Shown here: positions 1 to 9,908 of the stretch, piece after piece | Layout: each line of letters opens with the position of its first letter | Numbering within the stretch: position 1 is the stretch's first letter | Translations under genes and position numbers: made by a program | Notes under the pieces: model-generated | The model's database searches: none | What the model was told of the DNA's origin: nothing | What the model saw: only the letters and a program-made list of their open reading frames with translations | Assembly: GCA_934660965.1 (NCBI GenBank) | Contig: CAKUIM010000010.1 | Location: forward strand, 3,160 to 67,159 | Length of the DNA: 64,000 bases | DNA from: an uncultured Oscillospiraceae bacterium | Lineage (GTDB): Bacteria; Bacillota; Clostridia; Oscillospirales; Oscillospiraceae | Direction: 5' to 3'

Positions 1-1
1 C

Positions 2-1531
2 ATCGTCAATAGCTTTGTGACGGCGGGTAGCATCGGCGGCGCGGGCACGAGCGGCAGCTACGGCTATGAGCGCAGCGAGCTCTCCCTTTCCGGCAGCACG
101 GTCATCGGCAGCCTGCGGGAGAACGCGGACAACAAGGTGGTCATCGAGAATAGCAGCTTTATGGCCTATGAGGACTGCCCTGCGGTGAACAGCGCGGGCG
201 AGACGCTCTGCCGCCATATCCTGGTCTTTGACCGCGCCGACGCCAGGGTGACGCCCCACGACGGCTGGAGCGCGGGCTGGGCGGACGCCTGCCTCTACAC
301 CGATGGGGACAGCCGGCTGTGGGTCTGGCTGCCCAAGGCTGGCTTTGACGGCCTGACGGCGGACGCGGGGGGCAACAACCTGCGCTTCTCCTGCGCGGAC
401 AATGCCAACCCTGTCACCGGCGTCATCACCCTGGGGGGCAGCGTGAGCATCACCTGGGAGGGCAAACTGCTCACCGTGGACGTGAGCGCCGTCACCCCGG
501 AGCTCACCGACTATGTGTGCCGCTGGGCCTATGCCGAGAGCGCGGACGGCGACTTCGTGACCGTGGATGAGACCCAGCCCTGGGAGAGCTACCGGCCGCG
601 GTTCGGCTTCGGCGGGTATCTCCGGGCGGCGGTGCAGGGCAAGGGGATTTACGGGGACACGGTGACGTCTGATGTGCTGGCCCTGCCCGCGCCCATCGCG
701 GTGACGGGCAAGCTTGCCATACTGGGCACCGCGGCGGCGGGGGAGCGCGTGACAGCGGACTTCTCCGGCGTGGCCCCGGCCATGGAGCGGGAGGACTATA
801 CCCTGCGGTGGGTGCTGCGCAGCGAGTTCGGCGAGGAGATTGCGGTGCTGGGCGACGGCCTGACGCTCACCATTCCCGAGGACGCCGCGGGCTATTATCT
901 CCAGTGCGAGGTTTGCCCCCTCTTCCCCTATGAGAATGTGACGCTGCAAACGCCCCGGGTGCTGGTGGAAAAGACGCGCCTGCGGGGCACCATGACCCTC
1001 ACCGGGGACGGCCTTGCCGCCGGAGGGTATGTGTACGCCGAGGTGACGGGGGTGGAGCCCGCCGGGGCGGAGGAGGCCCTGCTTTACAGCTGGCAGCGCA
1101 TCCGGGATGGGGCGGCCACCGATTTGAATGTCACCACCGCCTACTACCGCCTGACCGAGGCGGACGTGGGGTGCATCCTGGTCTGCAAGGCTGTAAACAG
1201 CGCCTACAGCGGCAGCATTTCCGCCCGGGTGAGTATTCCGGACACGTCTCTTGGCACCATTGAGACCCGGCTTACTGCCCTGGAGGGCGGCGTGCTGCGC
1301 TATCAGATGACCAACAACAGCACCAAGACCCAGGCGCAGGTCATCGTGGCCGCCTATGACGGTGCGGGGCGGCTGGTACGCCTTGCCATGCGCACGGTGG
1401 AGCTGGTCAACGGCGCGTGCACCGAGGATCTGACCGCCTTTTCCGGGGCGGCGGACGTGCGGCTGTTCTGGCTGGAGGATGGGGCCATGAGCCCGCTGTG
1501 CCCGGCCATGCATGTGGGCATGGCGGGATAA
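2..1531 (+). CDS. Surface protein with Ig-like repeats, 3' part only
   Basis: The reading frame is open from the left edge, so the N-terminus lies outside the window and only about 509 residues are visible. I see no enzyme motif. The first 60 residues are Gly/Ser rich (a beta-helix-like tail). They are followed by several beta-rich segments of about 80-90 residues with the pattern of bacterial Ig-like domains; alternating stretches such as VSITWEGKLLTVDVSAVTP and MTLTGDGLAAGGYVYAEVTG recur. The last 65 residues (AAYDGAGRLVRLAM onward, ending in a FWLEDGAMSPL segment) resemble the end of the beta-helix protein at 30600-33278, so the two probably share a C-terminal domain. The product is probably secreted or cell-wall associated, but the signal peptide is not in view. 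A strong hairpin terminator follows within 20 bases. Confidence 0.7.
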   Translation: MVNSFVTAGSIGGAGTSGSYGYERSELSLSGSTVIGSLRENADNKVVIENSSFMAYEDCPAVNSAGETLCRHILVFDRADARVTPHDGWSAGWADACLYTDGDSRLWVWLPKAGFDGLTADAGGNNLRFSCADNANPVTGVITLGGSVSITWEGKLLTVDVSAVTPELTDYVCRWAYAESADGDFVTVDETQPWESYRPRFGFGGYLRAAVQGKGIYGDTVTSDVLALPAPIAVTGKLAILGTAAAGERVTADFSGVAPAMEREDYTLRWVLRSEFGEEIAVLGDGLTLTIPEDAAGYYLQCEVCPLFPYENVTLQTPRVLVEKTRLRGTMTLTGDGLAAGGYVYAEVTGVEPAGAEEALLYSWQRIRDGAATDLNVTTAYYRLTEADVGCILVCKAVNSAYSGSISARVSIPDTSLGTIETRLTALEGGVLRYQMTNNSTKTQAQVIVAAYDGAGRLVRLAMRTVELVNGACTEDLTAFSGAADVRLFWLEDGAMSPLCPAMHVGMAG

Positions 1532-1550
1532 AAGACCCATAAGAGACAAG

Positions 1551-1586
1551 GAAAACGCGGGGCCCCGGATGGGGCTCTGCGTTTTT
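1551..1586 (+). terminator. Intrinsic terminator after surface protein
   Basis: A GC-rich stem (AACGCGGGGCCCC pairing with GGGGCTCTGCGTT around a 4-base loop) runs into a T tract. It ends transcription of the upstream surface-protein gene and insulates the regulator gene that follows. Confidence 0.85.
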
Positions 1587-1611
1587 GCGCATCAAGACGG
1601 AAAAGTGGCTA

Positions 1612-1640
1612 TTGTGGAATGGCCGGAGTTCCTGTATAAT
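1612..1640 (+). promoter_or_regulatory. SigA-type promoter for the sigma-54 activator
   Basis: TTGTGG, a 17-base spacer and a perfect TATAAT. An unusual AT dinucleotide-rich stretch (ATATACATATACATATAT) follows at 1641-1660. The position fits transcription of the regulator that starts at 1709. Confidence 0.7.
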
Positions 1641-1708
1641 AAATATACATATACATATATGGCTCTGCGCCCCTCGGGCGGGCGCGGGGCTTGAGAGGGG
1701 ACACCGGT

Positions 1709-3064
1709 TTGGAGCAGTGGACATTTTTGAGCCGCATTGAGGACGGGGTCTACGTGGTGGACACGGAGGGGTACATCACTTATGCAAATCCCGCGTGGCT
1801 TGCCATGCTGGGCATGCAGGAGCGGGCGGTGCTGGGCCGCCGGGTGAAGGACGTACTGTGGGATTACTCTTTTTCCGCCCAGTGCATCAGTCCCGGAGGG
1901 GGCACAGATCAGGACAGCAGCCAGCGCCGGGGCATCTGGCGGCAGGTGCTGGAGACGGGAGAGAAGGCGGGCTGTTTTTCCGAGGACGAGTGCCGCTGCA
2001 CCGTGGGCTATCCCATCCGGGACGAGAGCGGCGCGCTGACCCATGTGTGCGTGCTGGAGCAGGACCTGACGCAGTGCCAGCACCGCTTGGCCGCGGCCGC
2101 CGGGACGCAGAGCGGCGAGCAGGAGACTATGATCGGCGGCTCCGCCCCCATGGAGCGGGTGCGCAGGCTTATCCGGGAGGTGGCTGCCACCGACGCCACT
2201 GTGATGATCATCGGCGAGACGGGCGTGGGCAAGGAGGTGGCGGCCGGAGAGATCCAGCGCCTGAGCCGGCGCAGCGCGGCCCCCTTCATCCGCATCAACT
2301 GCGCCGCTATTCCCGAGACCCTGCTGGAATCGGAGCTGTTCGGCTATGAGGCGGGGGCCTTTACCGGCGCGGCCCGGGGCGGTAAGATCGGCCTGCTGGA
2401 GAAGGCAAACCACGGCACCGTCCTCTTCGACGAAATCGGCGAGCTGCCCCTGACCATGCAGCCCAAGCTGCTGCGGGCCATCCAGGAACGGGTGATTTTC
2501 CGTATCGGCGGCAGCGAGGCCATCCCCATCGACATCCGGGTGCTGTCCGCCACCAACCGGAACCTGCTGGAGATGGTGGCACAGAAGCAATTCCGGGAGG
2601 ACCTCTATTACCGGCTGAACATCATCCCCCTGCGCCTGCCGCCCCTGCGCAAGCGGGAGGGCGACGTGATATTGCTGGCGGAGGATTTCCTCCGGAAGTG
2701 CAACGAGCGCAACGGCAAGCACAAATACTTTACCGAGCGGGCCAAGCAGGTGCTCCTGAACTACAGCTGGCCGGGCAACATCCGGGAGCTGCGCAACCTG
2801 GTGGACCGGCTGGTGATCCTGGGGGCCTCCCCCCGGATTACCGAGGGGGACGTGCGGGCCTACCTCTGGCCCCAGGAGAGCGAGGGCGCGGGGGAGGCGG
2901 AGCAGAACCTGTCTCTCCAGGACGCCACCGACCAGTTCCAGCGTCAGCTGATCTCCTCCGCCCTGTCCCAGTACGGCAGCACCTACAAGGCTGCCGCCGC
3001 CCTGCGCACCAGCCAGTCGACCCTCAGCCGCAAGGCCCGGCAGCTGGGGATCGACACCCGCTGA
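1709..3064 (+). CDS. PAS-containing sigma-54 dependent activator
   Basis: This is a bacterial enhancer-binding protein that should remodel SigL/RpoN holoenzyme at -24/-12 promoters. Residues 1-125 form a PAS sensor domain (GVYVVDTEGYITYANPAWL). The AAA+ domain follows, with Walker A GETGVGKE near residue 169, the sigma-54 contact loop GAFTGA near 216-221 and Walker B VLFDEIGEL. A Fis-type helix-turn-helix closes the protein (AAALRTSQSTLSRKARQLGI). I start at the TTG at 1709 because AGAGGGG lies 8 bases upstream; a TTG at 1691 in the same frame lacks such a site. The gene is followed by a long terminator and then by a sigma-54 promoter at 3432, so its likely target is the importer/BKACE operon. 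The effector bound by the PAS domain is unknown. Confidence 0.93.
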   Translation: MEQWTFLSRIEDGVYVVDTEGYITYANPAWLAMLGMQERAVLGRRVKDVLWDYSFSAQCISPGGGTDQDSSQRRGIWRQVLETGEKAGCFSEDECRCTVGYPIRDESGALTHVCVLEQDLTQCQHRLAAAAGTQSGEQETMIGGSAPMERVRRLIREVAATDATVMIIGETGVGKEVAAGEIQRLSRRSAAPFIRINCAAIPETLLESELFGYEAGAFTGAARGGKIGLLEKANHGTVLFDEIGELPLTMQPKLLRAIQERVIFRIGGSEAIPIDIRVLSATNRNLLEMVAQKQFREDLYYRLNIIPLRLPPLRKREGDVILLAEDFLRKCNERNGKHKYFTERAKQVLLNYSWPGNIRELRNLVDRLVILGASPRITEGDVRAYLWPQESEGAGEAEQNLSLQDATDQFQRQLISSALSQYGSTYKAAAALRTSQSTLSRKARQLGIDTR

Positions 3065-3149
3065 TCGGCTGTACCCCCACAGTTTTTGTGCAAAAGATAA
3101 AAATTATAGGGAGAGCTGACAAGCGGCTTGTTGAATTTCTATAACGCGT

Positions 3150-3204
3150 CAGAAACGACCCGGATATGACTTAGTGAGTCACATCCAGGTCGTTTCTGTT
3201 TTTG
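3150..3204 (+). terminator. Long hairpin terminator after activator
   Basis: A stem of more than 20 pairs with two single mismatches (CAGAAACGACC and GGTCGTTTCTG form the base; TGACT/AGTCA the tip) is followed by TTTTTG. It separates the activator transcript from the sigma-54 operon. Confidence 0.85.
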
Positions 3205-3431
3205 TTCGAGCCGCTGGAAACGACACGCCTGCCCGGCAATGTGAAGGGAATCTGAAAATTCAGGCGGCGAATCTGACTCAAAGAGAAATGGCGGAAAAGA
3301 ACACATTTTGCGCGCCCAAAAAGCCGAAACGGAAAATACGGCAAAAAAGTCTGAATAAATGCGGAAAAATGAGGGAAGCGACAATAAAATCGGAAAAATT
3401 ATGCCTTGTTGGAAATATCGGAGGGAAAAGT
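3205..3431 (+). promoter_or_regulatory. AT-rich upstream activator region (putative UAS)
   Basis: This stretch of about 225 bases has no convincing gene and is clearly poorer in G+C than its surroundings. It holds a direct repeat GAATCTGA at 3248-3255 and 3269-3276 (21-base period, two helical turns). It also holds three copies of CGGAAAA at 3330, 3362 and 3391, spaced about three helical turns apart. Repeats 40-190 bases upstream of a -24/-12 promoter are where enhancer-binding proteins bind, and A-rich phased tracts help the DNA bend. The role is inference. Confidence 0.45.
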
Positions 3432-3447
3432 TGGCATTCCCCTTGCA
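3432..3447 (+). promoter_or_regulatory. Sigma-54 (-24/-12) promoter of importer/BKACE operon
   Basis: TGGCATTCCCCTTGCA matches the sigma-54 consensus TGGCAC-N5-TTGCW, with the invariant GG and GC exactly 12 bases apart. It lies 55 bases before the solute-binding protein start and directly downstream of a sigma-54 activator gene, which supports function. Confidence 0.85.
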
Positions 3448-3501
3448 ATAACACATTGGCGTAGCGCGAAGGCGCAAAAACAATTTGGAGGGAAACAAGA
3501 G

Positions 3502-4875
3502 ATGAAGTGGAAGAAAGCAATCAGCCTGTTCCTTGTCCTGGCCATGAGCCTGACCCTGCTGGCCGGCTGCTCCGGCAGCGGCAGCAAGGAGAGCAAGCAG
3601 CCCCAGCAGAGCAATGCCGGCACCACCGAGAGCCAGAAGCCTGACGATTCCCAGGCCCCGGCCGAGAAGATCAAGATCGGTGTGCTGCTGCCCCTGTCCG
3701 GTTCCGCCTCTTACTACGGCGGCGTCCAGCTCGACGGCATCAAGTTCTGCGTGGACTACGTCAACGAGACCCTGGGCGGCATCGCCTCTATGAACGGCGC
3801 CAAGCTGGAGCTTGTGGTGCAGGATACCGCCAGCGCCCCCGAGACCGGCGTGTCCGCCTTTGAGAAGCTGGTGGAAGAGGGCGTTACCGCCGTGATCGGG
3901 CCGTACAGCTCCACCGTCGGCGCGGCCACCGCTCCCCTGGCCATCCAGTATGAGGTCCCCTACGTTCTGGTCAACTGCACCAGCGAGAACTTCATGAACG
4001 TGGAGAACAAGTACGTATACCGCACCAACATGGGCTCCTCCGACAACCAGAATATGTGGGGCGTCGTGATCGACTACCTCAACAGCATCCGTCCCGACAA
4101 CCCCACCGACCGCATCGCCATCGTGTATGACTCCGGCGACTGGGGCACCACCTCTGTCAACTCCTGGAAGAACATGGCCCCCAAAATGGGCTGTGAGATC
4201 GTCATCAGCGAGGCTGTTTCCGAGTCCTCCACCGACCTGTCCACTCTGGTGAACAAGATCAAGACCAGCGACATCGACCTGGTCGTTGTGGCGGCCTTCT
4301 CTGCGGCCACCAACCTGCTGGTCAAGCAAATGGCCGAGTATGAGTGCGGCAGCACCATCGTGGGCCTGGGCGGCGGCGTAGGCGACATCGAGTTCATCCA
4401 GAACTGCGGCAGCGCCTCCGAGGACGTGCTGTATGCCGCTCCGTGGCTGCCCAAGTACGGCGGCGGCAGCGACATGGCCAATGAGATGAACGCCAAGTTC
4501 GCCGGCATCTACGGCTACGACATGACCATGGAGCCCTCCTGGGGCTGGCTGGGCATGGCCACCATCGCGGACGCCATCAACCGCGCCGGCTCTGCCGACC
4601 GCGAGGCCGTGGCCGACGCGCTGTATGTCACCGACTTCTGGAAGGAGGACGACGACCCCTCCAACGACTGGATCATGATGTTCTCCGGCTATGAGGGCAT
4701 GCACTTTGCCACCGAGGGCCAGCACAAGGAGGTCTACACCGGCGGCGTGCGCTACAACAATAACGACCGCGTGGGCGAGATGTGCGGCTACGTGATTGTG
4801 CAGGTCCAGGACAGCAAGTGGACCGTGGTGTATCCCGAGTCCTACAACGGCGACCAGACCACCATCCACTACTAA
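3502..4875 (+). CDS. LivJ-type ABC substrate-binding lipoprotein
   Basis: This is the periplasmic-type binding protein fold I component of a branched-chain-amino-acid-family (HAAT) importer, anchored as a lipoprotein. The start at 3502 follows GGAGGG by 9 bases. Residues 1-24 form a signal peptide with lipobox LLAGC, then a Ser/Gly/Gln-rich linker to about residue 50, then the family opening IKIGVLLPLSGSASYYG and the hinge segment AVIGPYSSTVGAATAPLA. At about 457 residues it has normal length. The family carries branched-chain amino acids, amides, urea or aromatic and other carboxylates, so the name does not fix the substrate. The genes that follow suggest a 3-hydroxy/3-keto acid or its precursor. 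It is the first gene after the sigma-54 promoter. Confidence 0.92.
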   Translation: MKWKKAISLFLVLAMSLTLLAGCSGSGSKESKQPQQSNAGTTESQKPDDSQAPAEKIKIGVLLPLSGSASYYGGVQLDGIKFCVDYVNETLGGIASMNGAKLELVVQDTASAPETGVSAFEKLVEEGVTAVIGPYSSTVGAATAPLAIQYEVPYVLVNCTSENFMNVENKYVYRTNMGSSDNQNMWGVVIDYLNSIRPDNPTDRIAIVYDSGDWGTTSVNSWKNMAPKMGCEIVISEAVSESSTDLSTLVNKIKTSDIDLVVVAAFSAATNLLVKQMAEYECGSTIVGLGGGVGDIEFIQNCGSASEDVLYAAPWLPKYGGGSDMANEMNAKFAGIYGYDMTMEPSWGWLGMATIADAINRAGSADREAVADALYVTDFWKEDDDPSNDWIMMFSGYEGMHFATEGQHKEVYTGGVRYNNNDRVGEMCGYVIVQVQDSKWTVVYPESYNGDQTTIHY

Positions 4876-4942
4876 TCCGAGCCTGAACAAAATATCCCGG
4901 CGCTTCGGATGAAGCGCGGCGGAGGAAGCATCTGCTGTTTGT

Positions 4943-4992
4943 GTCCTCCCGGCCCGGGCAGTGAAGCCCGTCCGGGCCGGGAGGACTTTTTT
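4943..4992 (+). terminator. Internal terminator after binding-protein gene
   Basis: A near-perfect GTCCTCCCGGCCCGG hairpin with a T7 tract. It lies inside the putative operon. Partial read-through here would give more binding protein than permease, as is common for ABC importers; complete termination would require another promoter in 4993-5278. Confidence 0.8.
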
Positions 4993-5278
4993 GCCAAATT
5001 TTAGCGAAATTTTGCCTGATTTTCAGCGAAAAACGGAAATTTGGAGGGGATTCCCCTCCCGACAAATTGGAGAGAGAGGGCGCTGCGGCGGGAAGCCGGA
5101 GGGCCCCCGGTGCAGAGCTTTTGCATAGAAGGCCCCCTTTTATAAAGAAGCGGGGCGGGTTCCAGAAGGCCGCCGGAGGGCGGCGGGAGCGGGGCACGGA
5201 CGCGCCCCGGAAAATAAGAAAAACCGTGTCTGTCCGGAGTGTGTCCGGCGGACACGGCAGAAAGGAATGACCGTAACT
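4993..5278 (+). other. 286-base leader before permease genes, no gene
   Basis: No coding sequence is supported here. The stretch contains an inverted repeat at about 5036-5068 (GAGGGGA/TTCCCCTC core) and a second one, CCGTGTC/GACACGG, at 5224-5257 that sits a few bases before the ribosome binding site. No well-spaced -35/-10 pair was found (TTGCAT and TATAAA at about 5123-5146 are only 14 bases apart). Confidence 0.5.
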
Positions 5279-6154
5279 ATGACCTTAGTCATTCAGGCGC
5301 TGGTAGACGGCCTTCTGATCGGCGGCGTTTACGCGGCCATCGGCATGGGTCTGAGCCTTGCCTACGGCGTTATGGGTGTGGTGAACTGGATGCACGGCGA
5401 GGTATTGATGGTATCCATGTATATCTCGTTCTATCTGGTGAAATACGGAGGCTTTGACCCCTATCTGACCGCCATCGTGACGGTGGCTGTCACGGGCGTA
5501 TTTGGCTTCCTGCTGCAAAAATACGTCCTCAACAACCTCATCCGCCAGAGCAAGATGGCCTGGCGCGACATCCTGCTCTTTACCGCCGGCGTGGGCATGG
5601 CCCTCCAGGCGATCTTCAACATGATTTTCGGCGCCGAGGTCAAGGCGGTGGAGACGAAGTACAGCGGCATGCTCCACATGGGCAACGTGCTGGTGTCCCT
5701 GCCCAAGCTCATCTCCTGCATCATTGCGGTGGTGTGCTGTGTGGGGCTGTACTTTTACCTTCAGCGCTCCGAGGCGGGCCGCGCCCTGCGCGCCACCTCC
5801 CAGGACCGCGTCACCGCCCAGCTTATGGGCGTGAATGCCAACACCGTGTTCGACCTGGCCTTCGCCATCAGCCTGGGTCTTGTGGGTATCTGCGGCGCAC
5901 TGCTGGTGCCCTTCTACTCCGTCAACCCCTATGTGGGCTCTACCTTCAGCTTTAAGTCCTTTATCATCGTGGCCATGGGCGGCAAGGGCAGCATCCCCGG
6001 CGCGCTGCTGGCCGGCGTGATCATCGGTGTGATCGAGAAGGTGGGCGGCTACTTTGTGGGCGACAACCTGGCCCAGATCTTTATCTTCGTGATGTTCATC
6101 GTGATTTTGATCGTCCGGCCCGACGGCCTGCTGGCCAAGCGCAAGAAGGGGTGA
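5279..6154 (+). CDS. LivH-type ABC permease
   Basis: This is the first inner-membrane permease of the HAAT-family importer, with about 8 hydrophobic segments in 291 residues. The opening (ALVDGLLIGGVYAAIGMGLSLAYGVMGVVNW.HGE) is the classical LivH N-terminus, and the loop SEAGRALRATSQDRVTAQLMG is the cytoplasmic coupling motif that contacts the ATPases. An ATG at 5267 directly abuts AAAGGA; the ATG at 5279 leaves 12 bases and fits family alignments better, so I chose it. It ends in GTGA, overlapping the beginning of the next gene region. Confidence 0.93.
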   Translation: MTLVIQALVDGLLIGGVYAAIGMGLSLAYGVMGVVNWMHGEVLMVSMYISFYLVKYGGFDPYLTAIVTVAVTGVFGFLLQKYVLNNLIRQSKMAWRDILLFTAGVGMALQAIFNMIFGAEVKAVETKYSGMLHMGNVLVSLPKLISCIIAVVCCVGLYFYLQRSEAGRALRATSQDRVTAQLMGVNANTVFDLAFAISLGLVGICGALLVPFYSVNPYVGSTFSFKSFIIVAMGGKGSIPGALLAGVIIGVIEKVGGYFVGDNLAQIFIFVMFIVILIVRPDGLLAKRKKG

Positions 6155-6159
6155 GCGAG

Positions 6160-7185
6160 ATGAAGAAATTTGCAGCAGACAAGACCCGAAAGCTCATCAT
6201 CCTGGCCGTGGTGCTCATTTTGATGATCGTGCTGCCCGTGGCCCTCAAGCTCAAGCTGTCCACCATGTCCATCCTTATCACCGTGCTCCTTTATATGTAC
6301 TGGGCCAGCGCCTGGAACATCATGGGCGGCTACACGGGACTATTCAGCCTGGGCAACGGCATCTACATCGGCCTTGGCGCCTACATCACTGCGTGTCTCT
6401 TTGTTTACGGCGGCATCACCCCCTATATCGGCATCCCCATCGCGGGCATTCTGACGGGCCTTTTCTCTGTGGCCCTGGCCTTCCCCACCTTCCGGCTCCA
6501 GAGCGTGTTCTACTCCCTGGCCACCAGCGCCCTGGTGAAGGTGATGCAGATCATTTTCATGAACTTTCCCAACCTGTTCGGGCTGTACCTGGGCGGCTCC
6601 GAGGGCTTTAAGATCCGCGCGGCCAACGACCCGGCCAACATGCAGTTTGCCAGCAAGTACCCCTACTACTACATCATCCTCTTCATGCTGGTGCTGGTGC
6701 TGCTGGTGTCCTACTACCTGTCGGTGACCAAGAGCGGCTTCTACTTCCGGGCCATCAGCGCCAACGCGGAGGCCGCGTCCTCCCTGGGCGTGAGCGTGTT
6801 CAATATGAAGGTGCGCGCCCAGTTCATCTCCGCCTTCTTCACCGCCATGGGCGGCGGCTTCTACTGCATGTTCATCAACTATATCGCCCCCAATACACTC
6901 TTCGGCAGCAGCATGTCCATCAACGTGATGATGATGGCGGTGGTGGGCGGCGCCAACACCCTGTGGGGCCCCGTGCTGGGCGCAGGCCTGCTGTACACCG
7001 TCAACCGCATTATCACCATGTACGCCCCCAGCTCCCTCAACGGCATTGCCGACCTGATCTTCGGCGTGGTGCTGATGCTGTGCGTGTACTTCATGCCCAG
7101 CGGTATCCTCCACTATATCAAGGCCGGCCGGGAGAAGATGCGCATCTCCAAGGCGCGCAAGGCGGCCGCCGCGGAAAAACAGTGA
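6160..7185 (+). CDS. LivM-type ABC permease
   Basis: This is the second permease of the importer, about 341 residues with many membrane segments. The family signature YWASAWNIMGGYTGLFSLGN appears after the first helices. The coupling-loop equivalent (AISANAEAASSLGVSVFNMK) and VVGGANTLWGPVLGA are conserved. A GTG at 6151 overlaps the stop of the previous gene; the ATG at 6160 sits 8 bases after AAGGGG and is preferred. The basic tail (MRISKARKAAAAEKQ) is typical of the cytoplasmic end. Confidence 0.93.
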   Translation: MKKFAADKTRKLIILAVVLILMIVLPVALKLKLSTMSILITVLLYMYWASAWNIMGGYTGLFSLGNGIYIGLGAYITACLFVYGGITPYIGIPIAGILTGLFSVALAFPTFRLQSVFYSLATSALVKVMQIIFMNFPNLFGLYLGGSEGFKIRAANDPANMQFASKYPYYYIILFMLVLVLLVSYYLSVTKSGFYFRAISANAEAASSLGVSVFNMKVRAQFISAFFTAMGGGFYCMFINYIAPNTLFGSSMSINVMMMAVVGGANTLWGPVLGAGLLYTVNRIITMYAPSSLNGIADLIFGVVLMLCVYFMPSGILHYIKAGREKMRISKARKAAAAEKQ

Positions 7186-7195
7186 GGTGACAACC

Positions 7196-7934
<739 letters not shown>

Positions 7935-7942
<8 letters not shown>

Positions 7943-8639
7943 AATCGATCAGATTCACGTCAGCTACGGCAGCTTCCAGGCCCTGGACGGCGTGTCCCTG
8001 GAGGTAAACGAGGGGGAGATCGTGGCGCTGCTGGGCTCCAACGGCGCGGGCAAGACCACCACCATCAACACCGCCTCCGGTATTCTCCACCCCCTGTCCG
8101 GCTCCATCTACTTCAAGGGGGAGGACCTCTCCAAGTACAAGCTCCACGAGATTTCCTCCCTGGGCCTTGTGCAGGTGCCCGAGGGACGCCGCCTCTTCCC
8201 CAACATGTCCGTCCACGAGAACCTGCTCATGGGATCCTACGCCAAGGTGACGCGGGCCAAGCGCCAGGAGAACCTGGAGCTGTGCTACGACATCTTCCCC
8301 AAGCTTGCCGAGCGGCGCGACCAGCTCACCGGGTCCCTCTCCGGCGGCGAGCGGCAGATGGTGGCCATCGCCCGGGCGCTGATGCAGTGCCCCCAGCTCC
8401 TGATGCTCGACGAGCCGTCCCTGGGCCTTGCGCCGGTCATCGTGGAGCAGGTCTTTGAGACCATCATCCGCATCAACAAGATGGGCGTGACCATCCTGCT
8501 GGTGGAGCAGAACGTGCAGTCCTCGCTCCAGATCGCAAACCGCGCCTACGTTATCGAAAACGGCCACAACGTCATCAGCGGCAACGCCGCCGACCTGCTG
8601 AAGGACGACAACGTCCGGGCCGCTTACCTGGGCATCTGA
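7935..8639 (+). CDS. LivF-type ABC ATPase
   Basis: This is the second ATPase of the importer, 234 residues. It has Walker A GSNGAGKT, signature SLSGGERQMVAIARAL, Walker B LLMLDEPSLGLAP and the family phrase VPEGRRLFPNMSVHENL. It starts with ATG 8 bases inside the end of the LivG-like gene, after GGGAGGTG, so the two are translationally coupled. It is the last importer gene; the enzyme genes follow after 40 bases on the same strand, implying one transcript. Confidence 0.94.
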
Positions 8640-8679
8640 CGCCCGGAGAGCTGATTCCAAAATTTCGGAGGGATTTTTC

Positions 8680-9879
8680 GTGAAAGATATTGTGATTGTC
8701 GCCCCGTGCCGCACGGCCGTGGGCAAGATGGGCGGCACCCTGCGGCCCGTCCCGGCGGTGGATCTGGCCCGGGTGGTGCTGGAGGGGACACTCTCCCGCT
8801 CCGGCATCGACCCCGAGCTTGTGGACGAGGTGGTCATGGGCCACTGCCGCCAGAGCTCTGACGACCCCAACATCGCCCGGGTGGCAGCCCTGCGCGCCGG
8901 AGTGAGCGAGCGGGCGTCCGCCCACACGGTGATGCGCCAGTGCGCGTCCGGCATGACCGCCGTGCAGAACGGCGCGATGAGCATCATGTGCGGCCTCAAC
9001 GATGTGGTGCTGGCCGGCGGCACCGAGTCCATGTCCAACGCCATCTTCTACCTGCGCAATGCCCGCTACGGCGTGGGCACCGGCAATACCACCCTGGTAG
9101 ACTCCGTCACCGAGGTGCAGTTCTGCTCCCAGCCCCAGGAGATTTACGGCCGCTTCAACATGGGAATGACCGCCGAGAACGTGGCCGAGAAGATGGGCAT
9201 CACCCGCCAGGAGCAGGACGCCTTCGCCCTGCTCTCCCAGGAGAAGGCCCACGCCGCCATCGAGGCTGGCCGCTTCAAGGCGGAGACCGTCCCCGTCTAT
9301 GTGCCCCAGCGCAAGGGAGACCCCATCTGCTTTGAGGTGGATGAGTTCCCCCGCCAGACCTCCATGGAGAAGCTCTCGAAGCTGCCCACCGTGTTCCGGG
9401 AAAACGGCACCGTCACCGCCGGAAACGCCTCCGGCCGCAACGACGGCGCGTCCGCCCTGCTGCTCACCAGCGCCGACAAGGCCGCCGACCTGGGCCTGAA
9501 GCCCATGGCCAGGATTATCGGCATGGGCGCCAGCGGCATCGACCCGCGCATCATGGGCCTTGGCCCCATCGAGGCCAGCGCCAAGGCGCTGCGCAACGCG
9601 GGCATCACCATGGACGACATCGGCCTTGTGGAGCTCAACGAGGCCTTCGCCGCCCAGTCCATCGGCTGCATCCGGGAGATGGGCCTTGAAAACCGGATGG
9701 ATATCGTCAACGTCAACGGCGGCGCCATTGCCCTGGGCCACCCGGTGGGCTCCTCCGGCTGCCGCATCATCGTCACCCTGGTCCACGAGATGCAGCGCCG
9801 GGGCGTGCGCTACGGCCTTGCCACGCTGTGCATCGCCGGCGGCATGGGCCAGGCTACCGTGGTGGAGCTGTGCGACTGA
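8680..9879 (+). CDS. Thiolase (acetyl-CoA C-acetyltransferase), module 1
   Basis: It reversibly cleaves acetoacetyl-CoA with CoA to two acetyl-CoA. All three catalytic elements are present: nucleophilic Cys in RQCASGM (about residue 88), His in LGHPVG and the general-base Cys in CIAGGMG near the C-terminus; also NEAFAAQ. Length (399) is normal. GTG start, 10 bases after CGGAGGG. It is the first enzyme gene behind the importer and would close the cycle run by the dehydrogenase, BKACE and CoA transferase encoded just downstream. A degradative (thiolytic) direction is inferred from this context; biosynthetic use toward butyrate cannot be excluded. Confidence 0.93.
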   Translation: MKDIVIVAPCRTAVGKMGGTLRPVPAVDLARVVLEGTLSRSGIDPELVDEVVMGHCRQSSDDPNIARVAALRAGVSERASAHTVMRQCASGMTAVQNGAMSIMCGLNDVVLAGGTESMSNAIFYLRNARYGVGTGNTTLVDSVTEVQFCSQPQEIYGRFNMGMTAENVAEKMGITRQEQDAFALLSQEKAHAAIEAGRFKAETVPVYVPQRKGDPICFEVDEFPRQTSMEKLSKLPTVFRENGTVTAGNASGRNDGASALLLTSADKAADLGLKPMARIIGMGASGIDPRIMGLGPIEASAKALRNAGITMDDIGLVELNEAFAAQSIGCIREMGLENRMDIVNVNGGAIALGHPVGSSGCRIIVTLVHEMQRRGVRYGLATLCIAGGMGQATVVELCD

Positions 9880-9908
9880 CCGTCAACGTCTAAAGGAGGA
9901 AACCGAAT

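Noticed and set aside
3174..3464. Small 96-codon frame in the upstream activator region
   Set aside because: It overlaps the terminator and sigma-54 promoter, lacks a ribosome binding site and has a Lys/Arg-biased random composition.
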